This document shows, piece by piece, positions 1 through 12,700 of a stretch of 64,000 bases of DNA. Source of the DNA: Sinotaia quadrata (lineage: Eukaryota; Mollusca; Gastropoda; Architaenioglossa; Viviparidae); NCBI GenBank assembly GCA_028829895.1, contig CM054177.1:29758564-29822563 (forward strand), read 5' to 3'. Each line of letters starts with the position of its first letter. Position 1 is the stretch's first letter. The notes beneath the pieces were generated by a model. It did not search any database. It was not told the origin of the DNA and was given only the letters and a program-made list of their open reading frames with translations. The translations under genes and the position numbers were made by a program.

Positions 1-500
1 GAGAAAATGGATATATAATGTATAAATGAAGGCTATATTGATCCCAGTGTGCACATTATAAGATCCGCTTGGATTAATTTGAATCGGAAAAAATGGATAT
101 ATAATGTATAAATGAAGGCTATATTGAACCCGGTGTGCACATTCTAAAAGATCCTCCTGGATTATTCTGAATCGGAGAAAATGAATACATAATGTATAAG
201 TGCAGGCCATATTGAAGCAGACGAGTACATTTCCAGATTGGCTTGGACTGGGCAAGTGACGACTTGACAACTACATTCCCAGATTGGCTTGGACTGGGCA
301 AGTGACAATCTGACAACTACATTCCCAGATTGGCTTGGACTGGGCAAGTGACGACCTGACAATTACATTCCCAGATTGGCTTGGACTGGGCAAGTGACGA
401 TCTGACAACTACATTCCCAGATTGGCTTGGACTGGGCAAGTGACGACCTGACAACTACATTCTCAGACTGGCTTGGACTGGGCAAGTGACGACCTGACAG
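1..500. repeat. Two adjoining minisatellites (about 87 bp and 46 bp units)
   Basis: 1 to about 215 holds two and a half copies of an 87-bp unit with atatataatgtataaatgaa. About 231-500 holds six copies of a 46-bp unit containing gattggcttggactgggcaa. Short minus-strand open frames here are by-products of the repeats. Confidence 0.9.
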
Positions 501-734
501 AACTACTCCCTCTCCTTAAGAAGTGAAGAAGTGCGATGGACAAACACGAAAACAAATCATCTGTGAAACCACCATCCCAAGTTTTAAATATATGTGTATA
601 ACTTTCGTTCATATAGAAGTTAATATTTGTTCGAATCTTTGCCAACTGAGTGACATTGCTGGAGATAAAAGAGTGAGAGCGTTCTTGCAGGAGTAGCAGG
701 GAGAAAGAAGCCAACTTTGGATGTCGTGTCATAT

Positions 735-895
735 TTGTAAAGGAAGAGGTCGATTTTCATTGGCGAATTATTTTAATGAAAGAAGACGCCGACTTTGATT
801 GGCGTGTCATATTAGTGAAGGTAGATTCCGATTTTGACTAGCGTGTCGCATTAGTGAAAGAAGAAGCCGATTTTAAATGGCATCGCACCGCATTT
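735..895. repeat. Degenerate tandem repeat
   Basis: About four diverged copies of a unit with gaagccgattttgattggcg and gtgtcatattagtgaa. Confidence 0.6.
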
Positions 896-1712
896 GGAAA
901 GTTTTAAAAAAAAACCACAATAAACATTAATTCTGAGTTATTACAGTTAGATTTGTAAATATCTTTTTCATGTCACAGATTGCTGTTTAAAACTTTATCT
1001 TTTACAGTCTAAGTAATTTTACTTAAAGCCAGGATGCAATGTGTTAATGTAAAATTGAAATAAATTGAAAGACTCTACATTCAAGATAATAAAGTGTACT
1101 TTCTTTAGAATATTGTATTATTCATGTGTCAAACTATTAAAATTGCCTTCCACCCTAAATGTTGAAGGTAACTTTGTGAGACGTAACATCTGTGTATAGA
1201 GTGTTTATGTTACTGTTATGATTTAGTGTAACGTCTCTGTTACTGTTATGATTGGTTCGGTTTAAGGTTCGTAACTCTTGATCATGTTATTGATGCAAGG
1301 TTATAATACCGACTTTAATATTCAATCTTATGAATATATGTTGCTAAGTAAGTGTTTTAGTAATTTAGGTGAAATCAAATGAGTGACTTGCATGTCAGAG
1401 CATTGCGCCATTAAGTGAGTCAAGGGTTTCATTAACTATCGAAACGCTGCCGCCTACCCAAACATTACTTTTCATTGTTAGTTATGTCTCAATGCAGGTT
1501 TAAGTTTTTCTTAGTCATAAATCAACCCAACTGTCAAATGAAACATAATCTTCTAAATCAAAACCACTCCACTCCCATAAACACCGTTTCCCGCTTCTTC
1601 TAGCCGAGTACACAATACTGTCTTTTTTGACCATGGCGAGTTGAGTTGAGGCGGTGACAGAATCTGTATAAAACATTTCTGACGTCACGACAATGTGACT
1701 CTTCTATCTATG
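896..1712. other. No recognised feature
   Basis: AT-rich DNA, apart from a short duplication of gttactgttatgatt near 1210-1255. An ATG at 1633 is followed by a stop after two codons and is not the missing galectin A start. Confidence 0.6.
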
Positions 1713-2075
1713 GATGGCAGTGACAATGCGAGTTAACATCACATATCTATGCATTTTTGTTGTGGATGACAGTGACAATGCAAGTTAACGTCACATATCT
1801 ATGCACCTTTTGTTGTGGATGATAGTGACAATGCAAGTTAACGTCACATATCTATGCACCTTTTGTTGTGGATGATAGTGACAATGCAAGTTAACGTCAC
1901 ATATCAATGCACCTTTTGTTGTGGATGACAGTGACAATGCAAGTTAACGTCACATATCTATGCACCTTTTGTTGTGGATGATAGTGACAATGCAAGTTAA
2001 CGTCACATATCAATGCACCTTTTGTTGTGGATGACAGTGACAATGCAAGTTAACGTCACATATCAATGCACCCTG
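1713..2075. repeat. 53-bp minisatellite
   Basis: About seven copies of a unit containing gacagtgacaatgcaagtta and cacatatctatgcacctttt. Confidence 0.92.
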
Positions 2076-3659
2076 TACTATAAATGGCAAACGCTCGGAT
2101 GAAAAAAAATAGTATAAATAACTGTCTTTTGTGTATTTCACGACCTACATTAAAATGTAGGCGAATAAAGCTAATTAAGTAAGTACATAATTATAATGCC
2201 TCGGTTACGTATGCGTGCGTCAGAGAATCCCAATCCTAAAGTTCGTGTACGTGTGCGTTTGTTTACATACATAATATTTAAATGTTTAATTTTCTTTTTC
2301 ATAATCGAAGTCGTTATTTTTTTAATTCACTGTTTGTAAAACACTCCATTTTATTGCAGTTTATAATAACAAATCGTGTTACTTTGATTAATAAATACCA
2401 TAAATAAACCTGATCAAAGTCCAAGTTATGAGACTTTTTTCTCCATATGTAGATCTGCAAATGTTACAGCCAAGTTACAGATCATCAAGCACACATGTTT
2501 TCTACCAGGGAAAAAAACAAAACAAACTTAAATCTGCATAAGGAAAACAAAAACTGCACAACATGAGGAAAACAAAATCTGCACAAGGAAAACAAAATCT
2601 GTTTAAGGTCGAAAATCTTACTAAGAACCGAAATTTAAGGAACAGAAATTTAGTAAAGGAACGACATCTATCTGAGGAAGAAAATATTTTAAATGGGACG
2701 TTTTTATTCGAATGGTGGGGTGTAGGAGTTGATCAGTGTATATGTGTTTATGAATTTCTCTGTTCATTTTTCATGTGTGTGGGTGTTTGCGCGTAAATTC
2801 TGCAAGGCTTAGAGTCTATGCAGTTTTTTTACACGAAGGTACGTTTGACCGAGCTATTTTGTGTCCCCATTTAAGAGTACGGGTGGAGTGGGGTGCAATT
2901 TATGCCTCCACTGAAAGGAGTTGGAATGTGGGTTGAGAACTTGATGTGACTCGAAAGTAAATACATGTATACTCAAAGGAGCATGTATTGTGCCGCTGGT
3001 TACGAATGGCTGCTGTCGGCTGATTTGACATTGCAGGCAGGGTTCGCCTGAATGCACAAGCGAAGTGCACTATAAGGCGCACCATTATTTTTGCGATACG
3101 AAACATCACGCCAGATTATACCGACATATAAACACACACATATACAGAAGCCTATTCTTGAAAGAAAACGTTCTTAACAGGGAGTTTAGAGAACGAAATT
3201 ACTAGATATTCAGATAATAAAATCCTTCAAACTCCTCCATTAAGACCGCATTGCACTTTCAAAAAATGTTTATCATCTACTTTTGACCCCACACTTGTAT
3301 GTGATGGCTAGGACAACGTAGTATAACCTGCATTAAAGGTAAAGGTAACACTAAACAAAAGTGCATTAATTACTTTAAAAAACCACTATTATTTCCCGAT
3401 GAAAAACAGATAACTCGGCGGGCAGACAGCAAGGTTAGATGTTTTAACATTTACGTTTTACATGTATGTGATCATTTAATTATCTGGATATGGAATTAGA
3501 AACTATATACCAATGTATGACCATTTCTGGATAAGAAAATAGAAGGACGTACTGATAAATGGTAGAGAGTAAGTCAGACAGGTGAGGAATTACTAGTGTA
3601 ATCTCCAAAGTTAATTTCTCGATTAATGCACCAGTGCATAAAGATAATCATATAATCAT
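2076..3659. other. Probable intron 1 of galectin A, no recognised gene
   Basis: No CRD-like sequence and no exon of the MAYIAP|gtaagt type is visible. Short open frames at 2563-2796 and 2854-3109 have no family resemblance. An imperfect aaaacaaaatctg direct repeat lies near 2540-2600. Confidence 0.5.
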
Positions 3660-3665
3660 TTTACT

Positions 3666-3699
3666 TTGTGTGTGTGTGTGTGTGTGTGTGTTTGTGTAG
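3666..3699 (+). repeat. (TG)n tract serving as the acceptor tract of galectin A exon a
   Basis: About eleven TG dinucleotides then tttgtgtag directly before the exon at 3700. UG repeats at a 3' splice site are known to bind TDP-43/CELF-type proteins in other animals. Confidence 0.85.
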
Positions 3700-3791
3700 G
3701 TTACAATTCCTTACATTGGCAATATTCCTGGTGGACTGCACGATGGGCTTGAAATCGAGATTAAAGGGACTATACCACATCACTCCCAAGG
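3700..3791 (+). CDS. Galectin A, exon a (CRD1 N-terminal strands)
   Basis: Encodes VTIPYIGNIPGGLHDGLEIE and ten more residues ending in HHSQG. The acceptor is a UG-rich tract ending tttgtgtag and the donor is GG|gtaagtt. It starts at phase 0 and ends with two bases of a Gly codon. The IPGG..G..I.I.G pattern is the usual start of a galectin CRD. Galectin B has a matching 95-nt exon at 46185. Confidence 0.9.
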
Positions 3792-6700
3792 GTAAGTTCC
3801 CTTTGTTCTTTATTTCTGTTACAAATATCTTAATAGTGTTCCTTGAAATCATCCACTGACACGCATTCTTAGAGACACGTGGGCCACTGGCTGGCAGAGA
3901 TAGAGGTACGTGTGGCACTGGCTGGCAGAGATAGAGGTACGTGTGGCACTGGCTGGCAGAGATAGAGGTACGTGTGGCACTGGCTGGCAAATACGAATAC
4001 AAGTAAAGCATGGACGCTTCACATCATTGTCATTTATGAGGAGTGGCTGACAGTAAATGTGAGATTGTTATAAAATAGTCTTCGTATGATTTTTTACCCA
4101 TACTGAAAGAAGACATATATAGAATATGTCATGAAAATTCCCGGAGATATTGGGTGTAAATGATTCGACAAAACTGGGTCAGCGAAAGAATAGGTCCTAT
4201 TAGCTTAATTATGTCAGTCTTTCAAATGCTCAGTCAGAAACTAGCACACTCTAAGGGTATACGACAGAGATGGGGGCGGGGATGGGGTAGTCATATTTTA
4301 ACACGTTCTTGGGGTATTTATAGTAGACAGAGATGGGGGATAGTGTGGTAGTCAAGGTTTTATTTGGAAAAAAATCACAATATTTAAACGTACCTAATAA
4401 ATAATTTTTTTAATGTCATTCTCATAGTATTAATAAAACGAGAATAATTTATTATACAAAGTTTATAAGTATATATTAACTGAGTTGGAATTAATTTTTA
4501 AAATTATGTACTTTTCATTCACAAGACATCACTTCTCTTCACTCTGACTTCATCTTTATTTAAATATATGTAATTTCAAACTGTTAAAATAAAAACATAA
4601 AAAGACTGCAAATCTTGCTCTTTCAAAGCCATGCTCTCCGGGCCAATTATACGCTGATATAGATGTGACTTTAAACGGAAGTCTGCTCATATGTGCAGCC
4701 ATACATACATCTATCGTTTTAGTTCACTGAATTTTCAGTCGTGACCACATTTTGGGGAAAGTATTTTAGTGACCTCATGCTGGAATTCCAGTGCTCTGAC
4801 GAAAAACCTTATGTTTCTCTAGAATCATGCGCCTAAACAGAACCTTCATCATTTTACTATTTGCCATTTGTTAATGTCTGACTAATATGAAAGGCAGCAA
4901 GGGAAGTAACACATGAATTAATGATAGGACATTGACATGGTTTTGTTTGTATATATTAAATTAGTGTTACTAACATTCATTAAAAATGAAGATACTTTGA
5001 TTTTTTAATGATAAGAATGCAAGAGGCATGTTAACAAAGTAAAAATGAAGGTACTTTGATTTTTAATGATAAGTATGCAAGAGGCATGTTAACAAAATAA
5101 AAGTGACCCTTCCGATAACTATAAGATCGACTATCAACATGATAGTACTTGAAATGGAAGGGTGGGTTGATGCAGTTTATAATATTTTTCCTTTACCAAA
5201 CAAAGAAGGCTGGAGAGAGAAGAAAAACGATAACTCTTTGCTGAATTCCTCAAATTAACGTATGTTAGCGAACGGAAGAGCTGGCATTTATTATGTATTG
5301 AAGATGGCGGCAGAAGAGAGTTGACCCTTAGGAACGATGTTGTTGCAGGTTTGCCATCAATTTAAGTCAAAGCCAAGATGTGAGCCCAACAACAGTGGTC
5401 CACTTCAACCCGCGCTTTAATGAGAATTGCGTGGTTCGTAATCATCTGCACAACAAGAATTGGGGAAGCGAGGAACGGCATGGCGGTATGCCTTTTCAAA
5501 AGGGAGATTCTTTCGAGGTGGACATTAAAGTGAAGTCGAATGAGATCGAGGTAAGCGTTAAGGTCAAAGTTTACAGCGAAGATGTGAGAACGGTAGTTTA
5601 GGTTTGTTGAAAAAAAGGGTTTATATATAAATAGTATACAAAGGTTTACAGTTTATAGCGAAGATGTGAGAACGGTAGTTTAGTTTGTTGAAAAAAGGGT
5701 TTATATAAATATTATACAAATTTATTCTTAAACACTTAGATTGCTTAAGAAAGAAATAAGTGACATTAAGGACACGTTTGGATTTAGATTGCTTATAAAG
5801 AGAAAAAAATATGTTATAGTGAGGACATGTTTAGCTTGCTTAAAGTCAGTAATACATTACAATGAGGACATGGTTAGCTTGCTTAAAGTCAGTAATACAT
5901 TACAATGAGGACATGTTTAGCTTGCTTAAAGACAGAAATACATTACAATGAGGACATGTTTAGCTTGCTTAAAATCAGTAATACATTACAATGACATGTT
6001 TAGCTTGCTTAAAGTCAGTAATACATTAAGAAGGGACAGTCCTCATTTATCTGTTCGAAAGGTTTTCATTAGACATCTTATTGTCAGAAAATGAATGTTA
6101 ATAATATCTTGATATCAGAGAATATTATGATCATTAAATTCATATTTGATATTTCTCTTATGATAGTTTAAAGTCAATGGGAGAGAGTTTGCAGATTTCA
6201 AACATCGTCTGCCAAAGGAGACGGCCCAGTTCTTGCTAATCAGCGGTGATGTAGTGGTGAACAAAATCCAATATGGTGGAAAGGGCGTGTATGTAAGTGA
6301 CTTATCTATTAAATGCTGTATTGATTTATGCAAAAGTCATACCCTTACCCTCCCACGAGCAGCGACTTGATTACGTAATCATGACGTCAAATCTCTAGGA
6401 ACGTGCTTAAAAAAACCACATATATTTATTAATTTACTCATTTACAAAGGAATTAATAGCACTCTGAAAAGATTTTTTTTCCCCATTTTTTGTTAATCAT
6501 TGTTAGAATAATTTTTTTTGGGTCTGACTCTGATTTGATGCGACTTCTCTCATTTCTGTTTCAACAGGACACTCACGGAATGCCGGGCTCTTATGGAGAG
6601 CCCTATTCAGCGGTAATCTCCCCTTATTCATTCTTAGCGTCACAATTTCAAACTTAATTAATTTTACAAAAAATTTTACTTATATTTATTTTTAAATTGA

Positions 6701-9700
6701 TATATATCTATAACTTACACTATAGCAAAAACTGAAAATAATATATGTGTTATTTTAAAGCAACAGGTTTATATTGTAAAAATATATTATCGAACACTGC
6801 AGTCGAGTCTGTTAACCTATTTATTAAAAGATGAGTTCCGTACTATAAATTATGAAGAAACTAGCTTTTACTCTTTAATTTTATTATTCATTGCAGAAGC
6901 TATTTTTGAGAAGATTCAGTCTGACGTGAGAATTTAAAACGTGAAATAATCACATTTCTTTCCAACCATAGAGAAATAATCAGAGTAGTATAGTATTAAT
7001 AGTCTTTTTAAAAGAAATAATTTCAAAGAATGCCTCGTTGACTGCAGTATTAAACTATCATATGAAGAGAAACGTCCTTCTCCTACTATAGAACTATTAA
7101 ACTATCATATGAAGAGAAACGTCCTTCTCCTACTATAGAACTATTAAACTATCATATGAAGAGAAACGTCCTTAGAACAGTGCATTCAGATTCTAATGGA
7201 GTTTTCACTTCTGTCACAATCCCATCTAAATGAGATGCTACTTTTTTTCTGTCACTAATCAACCATAATTATTTTCCTTGTGCTTAAGGGTGGCTTTGTG
7301 TCTGGTGGATACCCTTCAGGAGGATACTCTGCAGGAGGAGGATACCCAGCAGGAGGAGGATACCCTGCAGGAGGATACCCAGCAGTGAGACTTAACAGAT
7401 TTTAGAAGAAAGCGGGATTGGGAAATGGGAAACAGTTCAGAAGAAAGAAGGATTGGGAGATGGGAGGAATCTCAGAAGAAAGAAGGGTTGGGAGATGGGA
7501 GGAATCTCAGAAGAAAGAAGGGTTGGGAGAAATCTCAGAAGAAAGAAGGGTTGGGAGATGGGAGAAATCTCAGAAGAAAGCGGGTTGGGAGAAGTGTCTT
7601 TAAGTCTGCTTTCAGATTTGCTGTATAGACTGATTAACGGAGTTCATTTTAAAGCGGAAAACAAACCTAATTTTTTTCAGTTATTTTGGAAATCACTGGG
7701 CAATCAACGGGGGAAAGGTCTTCGAGATAATAAATGGAGAGTAAAAATTATTGAAGTTTTAAGAAAGAACAAAGCAGTTGTTGTATAGCGGGGAAGGTGT
7801 TGGGAATGGAAAAGAATATGACGTGCTATTTTTAACTTTTCCGTGACGTGTATCCACTAATCTTTCAACATAAAAATACCGAAATCGCATTTCAAAATCT
7901 GCTTTAATAATTATGTAGAAAAATATCTTTTAACCTCCAATAAGCTGTCTGCTTGCATTTTATTATTGTTTTCAGTTTAAAGGTAGTTACACAAGAAAAT
8001 AAAAGTTTTATTATTGTTTTCAGTTTTTAAGACTTTTTGTTGTTGTTTTGTAGACTTTTGTGTTTAGACTCTCTATTTTCCGATTTTGTCTTCTGTTTTT
8101 ATTCTTCCTATCTATTCCGTGTGTTGGATCACTTGGTTTAAATACCCTATTTTTCTGGTTAGACTGAGTAGCCTATAGGATACAGTGGTCAGTTGTGTTT
8201 AGACTCCTATTTTCTGGTTAGACTGAGTAGCCTATAGGATACAGTGGTCAATTGTGTTTAGACTCCTATTTTCTGGTTAGACTGAGTAGCCTGCAGGAGG
8301 CTGAGAATCGTCTTGAGCACCTTTCAATGGTTTTCATGCTCAGGTCTTTGCTTGCACTTTTGTCTCATGTCTTTAAGTAAGCTGATATTATCTGCCTGTG
8401 TAAGTGTCTCTTTATGTTTTTAATCTGCCTGTATAAATAGTTCTTATTCATATTATCATTTGCCAATTTGTTTGTATTTCGTCTTTATATTCCTCAATTG
8501 GCGCATGTGCAAGTAGTTCTTATTTATATTCATCTTTTGCAGACTTGTAAATAGTTCGTATTTATATTCATCTTTTGCAGACTTGTAAATAGTTCGTATT
8601 TATAGTGATCATTTGCAGCAATTGTAAATAGTTCGTATTTATATTCATCTTTTGCAGACTTGTAAATAGTTCGTATTTATATTCATCTTTTGCAGACTTG
8701 TAAATAGTTCGTATTTATAGTGATCATTTGCAGCAATTGTAAAATAGTTCCTGTGTTCGTTATTTACTATGTACAAGTTGAAATATTAAATGTAGAGCCC
8801 AATTGAAAACAAACAAGAAGTGATGTAATACAGAATTTGTAAGCTTATGTAATTTTCTTTTTTTAAAATTTAATTAGGGAGGTGTGCCCCCTACAGCTGC
8901 CTCAACAGGGTATACTACAAGCGCTCAAGGTTACAACCCGGTAAGTGTATGAGTTATAATGCGTGCGTGCTGGTACATGTTCTAATTGTGCGAGCGCGAG
9001 CGCGTGTTGCAATACATATTTATATCAAGTTCTTTCTCTATTCATTACTTTCTCAGTCTTAGAAGTAATAGTTGTATAGACGGATAACTGACATGCAGAC
9101 AGACACACGTGGATTGAGAAACGGATATATAGAAAGACAGACAGTAAGATGGACTGGCAGACAGATAGGCAGACATGTACACAAGCAGAGGACTGACTGG
9201 ACCGATAAACGGATGGATGGATGGAACAACATTTAAACACAATATCTTTCAGAAAATAAATCTACTATTCATTCATCTTGTGAGTTTATTTCTTATGAGT
9301 GCAACAGAAACTTGATAACATATTTTTCTTACTTAGGGAGGTGTTCCAGCAGCATCAACAGGATTTGGGGGGAGTGGACCAATATACAACCCGGTAAGAA
9401 TATATATTTGTGTGTGTGTGTGCGTGCGTGCGTGCGTGTGCGTGCGTGTGTGTGTGTGGTGTTTCATTGTTTGTATCCATGGTACGTGTGTGTATGTTGT
9501 GAGTGTATGATTATGAATAGTGTGTGAATGTGTGAGTTGTGAATGGTGTGTGAGAATGTTTGTATATTTTGTGTGTGCGTGCTTTGTGGTGAGAGAGAGA
9601 AAAAATGTAAAAGAGAAAAAGGATGAACCCGATATGAGATAAAATAATCAATGAATAATAACATTTATCATTTCCCATTATATTTTAGCATTGATATCGC

Positions 9701-12700
9701 AAATGTTAATCATATTTGTTCAGTTACATATCACTCGTGTACATTTGTTTACAAACATAATAAAGAAAGCGTACAACTGAACTAACATTATAATTTTTTA
9801 TGTACTCTAAATGGAATAGAAAAGTTCACAAATGAATAACCATTTTATCATCTTTGCGAAATAAATATTAGTGCACAACACAAATAGCATTTTATGATAA
9901 CTAACAACTGATAAATAGGTCTAATATATAAAATCGTACTAGTGTATTATAATAACTAAAAACTGGTGATGAGTGTGTAAAATCTCACTAGATATTTTAT
10001 TGTTTCTGAAAAAATAATAAACAGAATGCATACTACTGCACTAGCATATGATGATCTTTTAAGGCAAAGGGGGATAACTGTTTATTGATTCTACATTATT
10101 ATTGTAAATAGCTGCATGTCGAAATTCAATATCTGAGGAGCTCAAATTCATTTACCAGAAAATGTATTTTATTTTGTAGCATTATTTTCAGTGTCAAATA
10201 CACTATGTCACAAAAATATTTCCTAACGGGAAGTTAAAATTTCATTTAGTATATAAAAAAAAATTAGATTGTTATTATTAAAATTGATAATTAAATTTTG
10301 ACTTAGTACTTTTGAAAGAGTATGACTGACATGGTACTTTTTTGGAATCAAACTTACCTCGTTTTGCTGGTGTTGGGATTTTATTCGATAACGATGTGTT
10401 GTCTATTCTGAATTGGTAAATACACATCTTTTCTGGTTTCTACCCATATTTCTTTTATTTTTATATATATTTAACTTTGTTTCTATAAAATGAAATATTG
10501 CCTCTCAAGCTGCTGTCTTTCGTTTTGATCCATTTGGAGGGATTTTATTAGCTCTCTCACTAATTTCAGTGAAGCTAGCATCAATGTCGGCCATCTTACT
10601 ATAGAAGTAAACACAGAATGAAAGCTCTCTTCCGACTGGTTAGCTGAAACCTTGCCTTTTCAAGCAAAAAGTCTGATTGGGTTTAGTTAGTACATTTTGA
10701 TTAAAAAATTTTTAATGACTTTGTAGGTTGCTATATATTTTCTATAAAAAAAATTAAGTGACATGGAACGTTTTTAATTGCTTAGATGAGTGATTCAAAG
10801 TTAAAGCCTATTTAATAACGTCATCAACAAGAACAACTGCTGACATTGAGACATTCCTCGATAAAGACAAACAGTGTTGGAGGTACCCTCCTTCCACCAC
10901 TGACAGCAACATGAACAACAATGGCAACAACAACAGAGCCATCAACAAATATGAGAGCTGAAAGCAAAGAAAAGAAGAGAGAACTAGACCGCCTCAACAC
11001 ATGAGGCGTGACACGAAACATTAACAACAGCCCCAACAATGGCCCCAACAACGCCGCAGAAATCACCAGCAACATCTGCAGCGACAACAACAACAATGGC
11101 AGTACAATGAGCAGCGGTATCCGCAGTGGGGACATTTCAACCACCCCGCTGTGGACACGATCCAACTGCTGCTCGATCATCTATACTGGCTGCCAGCGCC
11201 CTTCTTCGTGCATCCCAACGGACACCGGGAACAGCCGCAACATCAGCGACAACGCCACCACCCTTGAGAAGGCCGGGGAGGGATGGGGTGTTGAACATCA
11301 CGGGCGCACGTACGCACTAGGTACAAGCTTTGTGTGTTACTAGTCTGAGCCCTGTAAGACACCCCTTCCCACCTGCCCTCCCACTTCAACATAGGGAACG
11401 AAGCAACAACATCCACCACAACTTTAGCCCACGGAATACCAGGCTAGAGTCCACATTTGCCGGCCAGACATGTTTGTAACGGACGAAAGCACAACGACTA
11501 CAAGTAATACAATAAAGTTTCTATTTCAAACTTGACGTAGCCAACAGGTCGAGCCTCCCTCTCCTCCCTTTTTCCCAGAGAGAAATCGGCGCAAGCGGGA
11601 GGCATTTCCAAATTTTCACTCACTATTTAAAAAGGCAAGGGTCATAACTAAGGTTTTAACATAAAACTGACCCAGTACCATTTTCAAATGAGCTCATCTG
11701 ATGCGCTGCTTTATATTTTGTTTCTAGCCTGTGCCTTTTAAAGCTCCTATTCCGGGTGGCCTGTATCCTGGTCGCTTGATTCACATCCTTGGCGCACCCA
11801 ATCCTAACTGTTCCAGGTAAGATATCTTTTCTAAGAATATCAATTGATATCGTGGTTCCACAGTAGGCATACTGAAGACATACTATGTGAAGTCATCATT
11901 CTAACCTACAGTAGGCATTACTACAAGACGTACCATGTGAAGTCATCATTCTAACCTACAGTAGGCATTACTACAAGACATACCATGTAAAGTCATTATT
12001 CTAACCTACAGTAGGCATTACTACAAGACGTACCATGTGAAGTCATCATTCTAACCTACAGTAGGCATTACTACAAGACATACCATGTGAAGTCATTATT
12101 CTAACCTACAGTAGGCATTGCTACAAGACATACCATGTGAAGTCATCATTCAAACCTACAGTAGGCATTACTACAAGATATACCATGTGAAGTCATCATT
12201 CTAACCTACAGTAGGCATTACTACAAGACATACCATGTGAAGTCATCATTCTAATCTAAAGTATGAGTATCGCGTGACGCTTTGGTACAACAATAGATGA
12301 TTCTTCTAAATATACCATGTGACGTACTGTGTATTATGCTACACAGAAGGTTTGTTACAAGTCATGCTACGCGATGTACTTGTATTGCTAATGTGACTAT
12401 AATATTTCTGATACATATAAAATGAGAAGAGCTATTCTTTGGATGATTTTTGTGCAGTCTTGATATCAGAGAAAACGATGATTGTATACTTCTTTGCTTC
12501 AAAGTTAGTGTGATTGTGTTATTTTCAGTATAATTAACCTTTAACCTTTATATAGACTGATTATAATTGAAAGAGCATTGTTATATATATTTAATTCTTG
12601 CTTGTTGACTTGTACCACAATTTCGTTAAGTGTTGTATGGTTGAAATACATTCATCATCACTTTCTTTAATATTTTATACTCATATTTTATTGTCATGAA

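Noticed and set aside
1633..1641. ATG GCG AGT as the missing galectin A start
   Set aside because: A stop follows at once and there is no gtaagt donor.
11126..11320. VLNITGARTH in one frame as a third CRD fragment (resembles INISG of galectin exon 8)
   Set aside because: The match is only a few residues, it lacks the IPGG and PG context and any donor site, and the same place is conserved in another frame in the ORF-bearing repeat.
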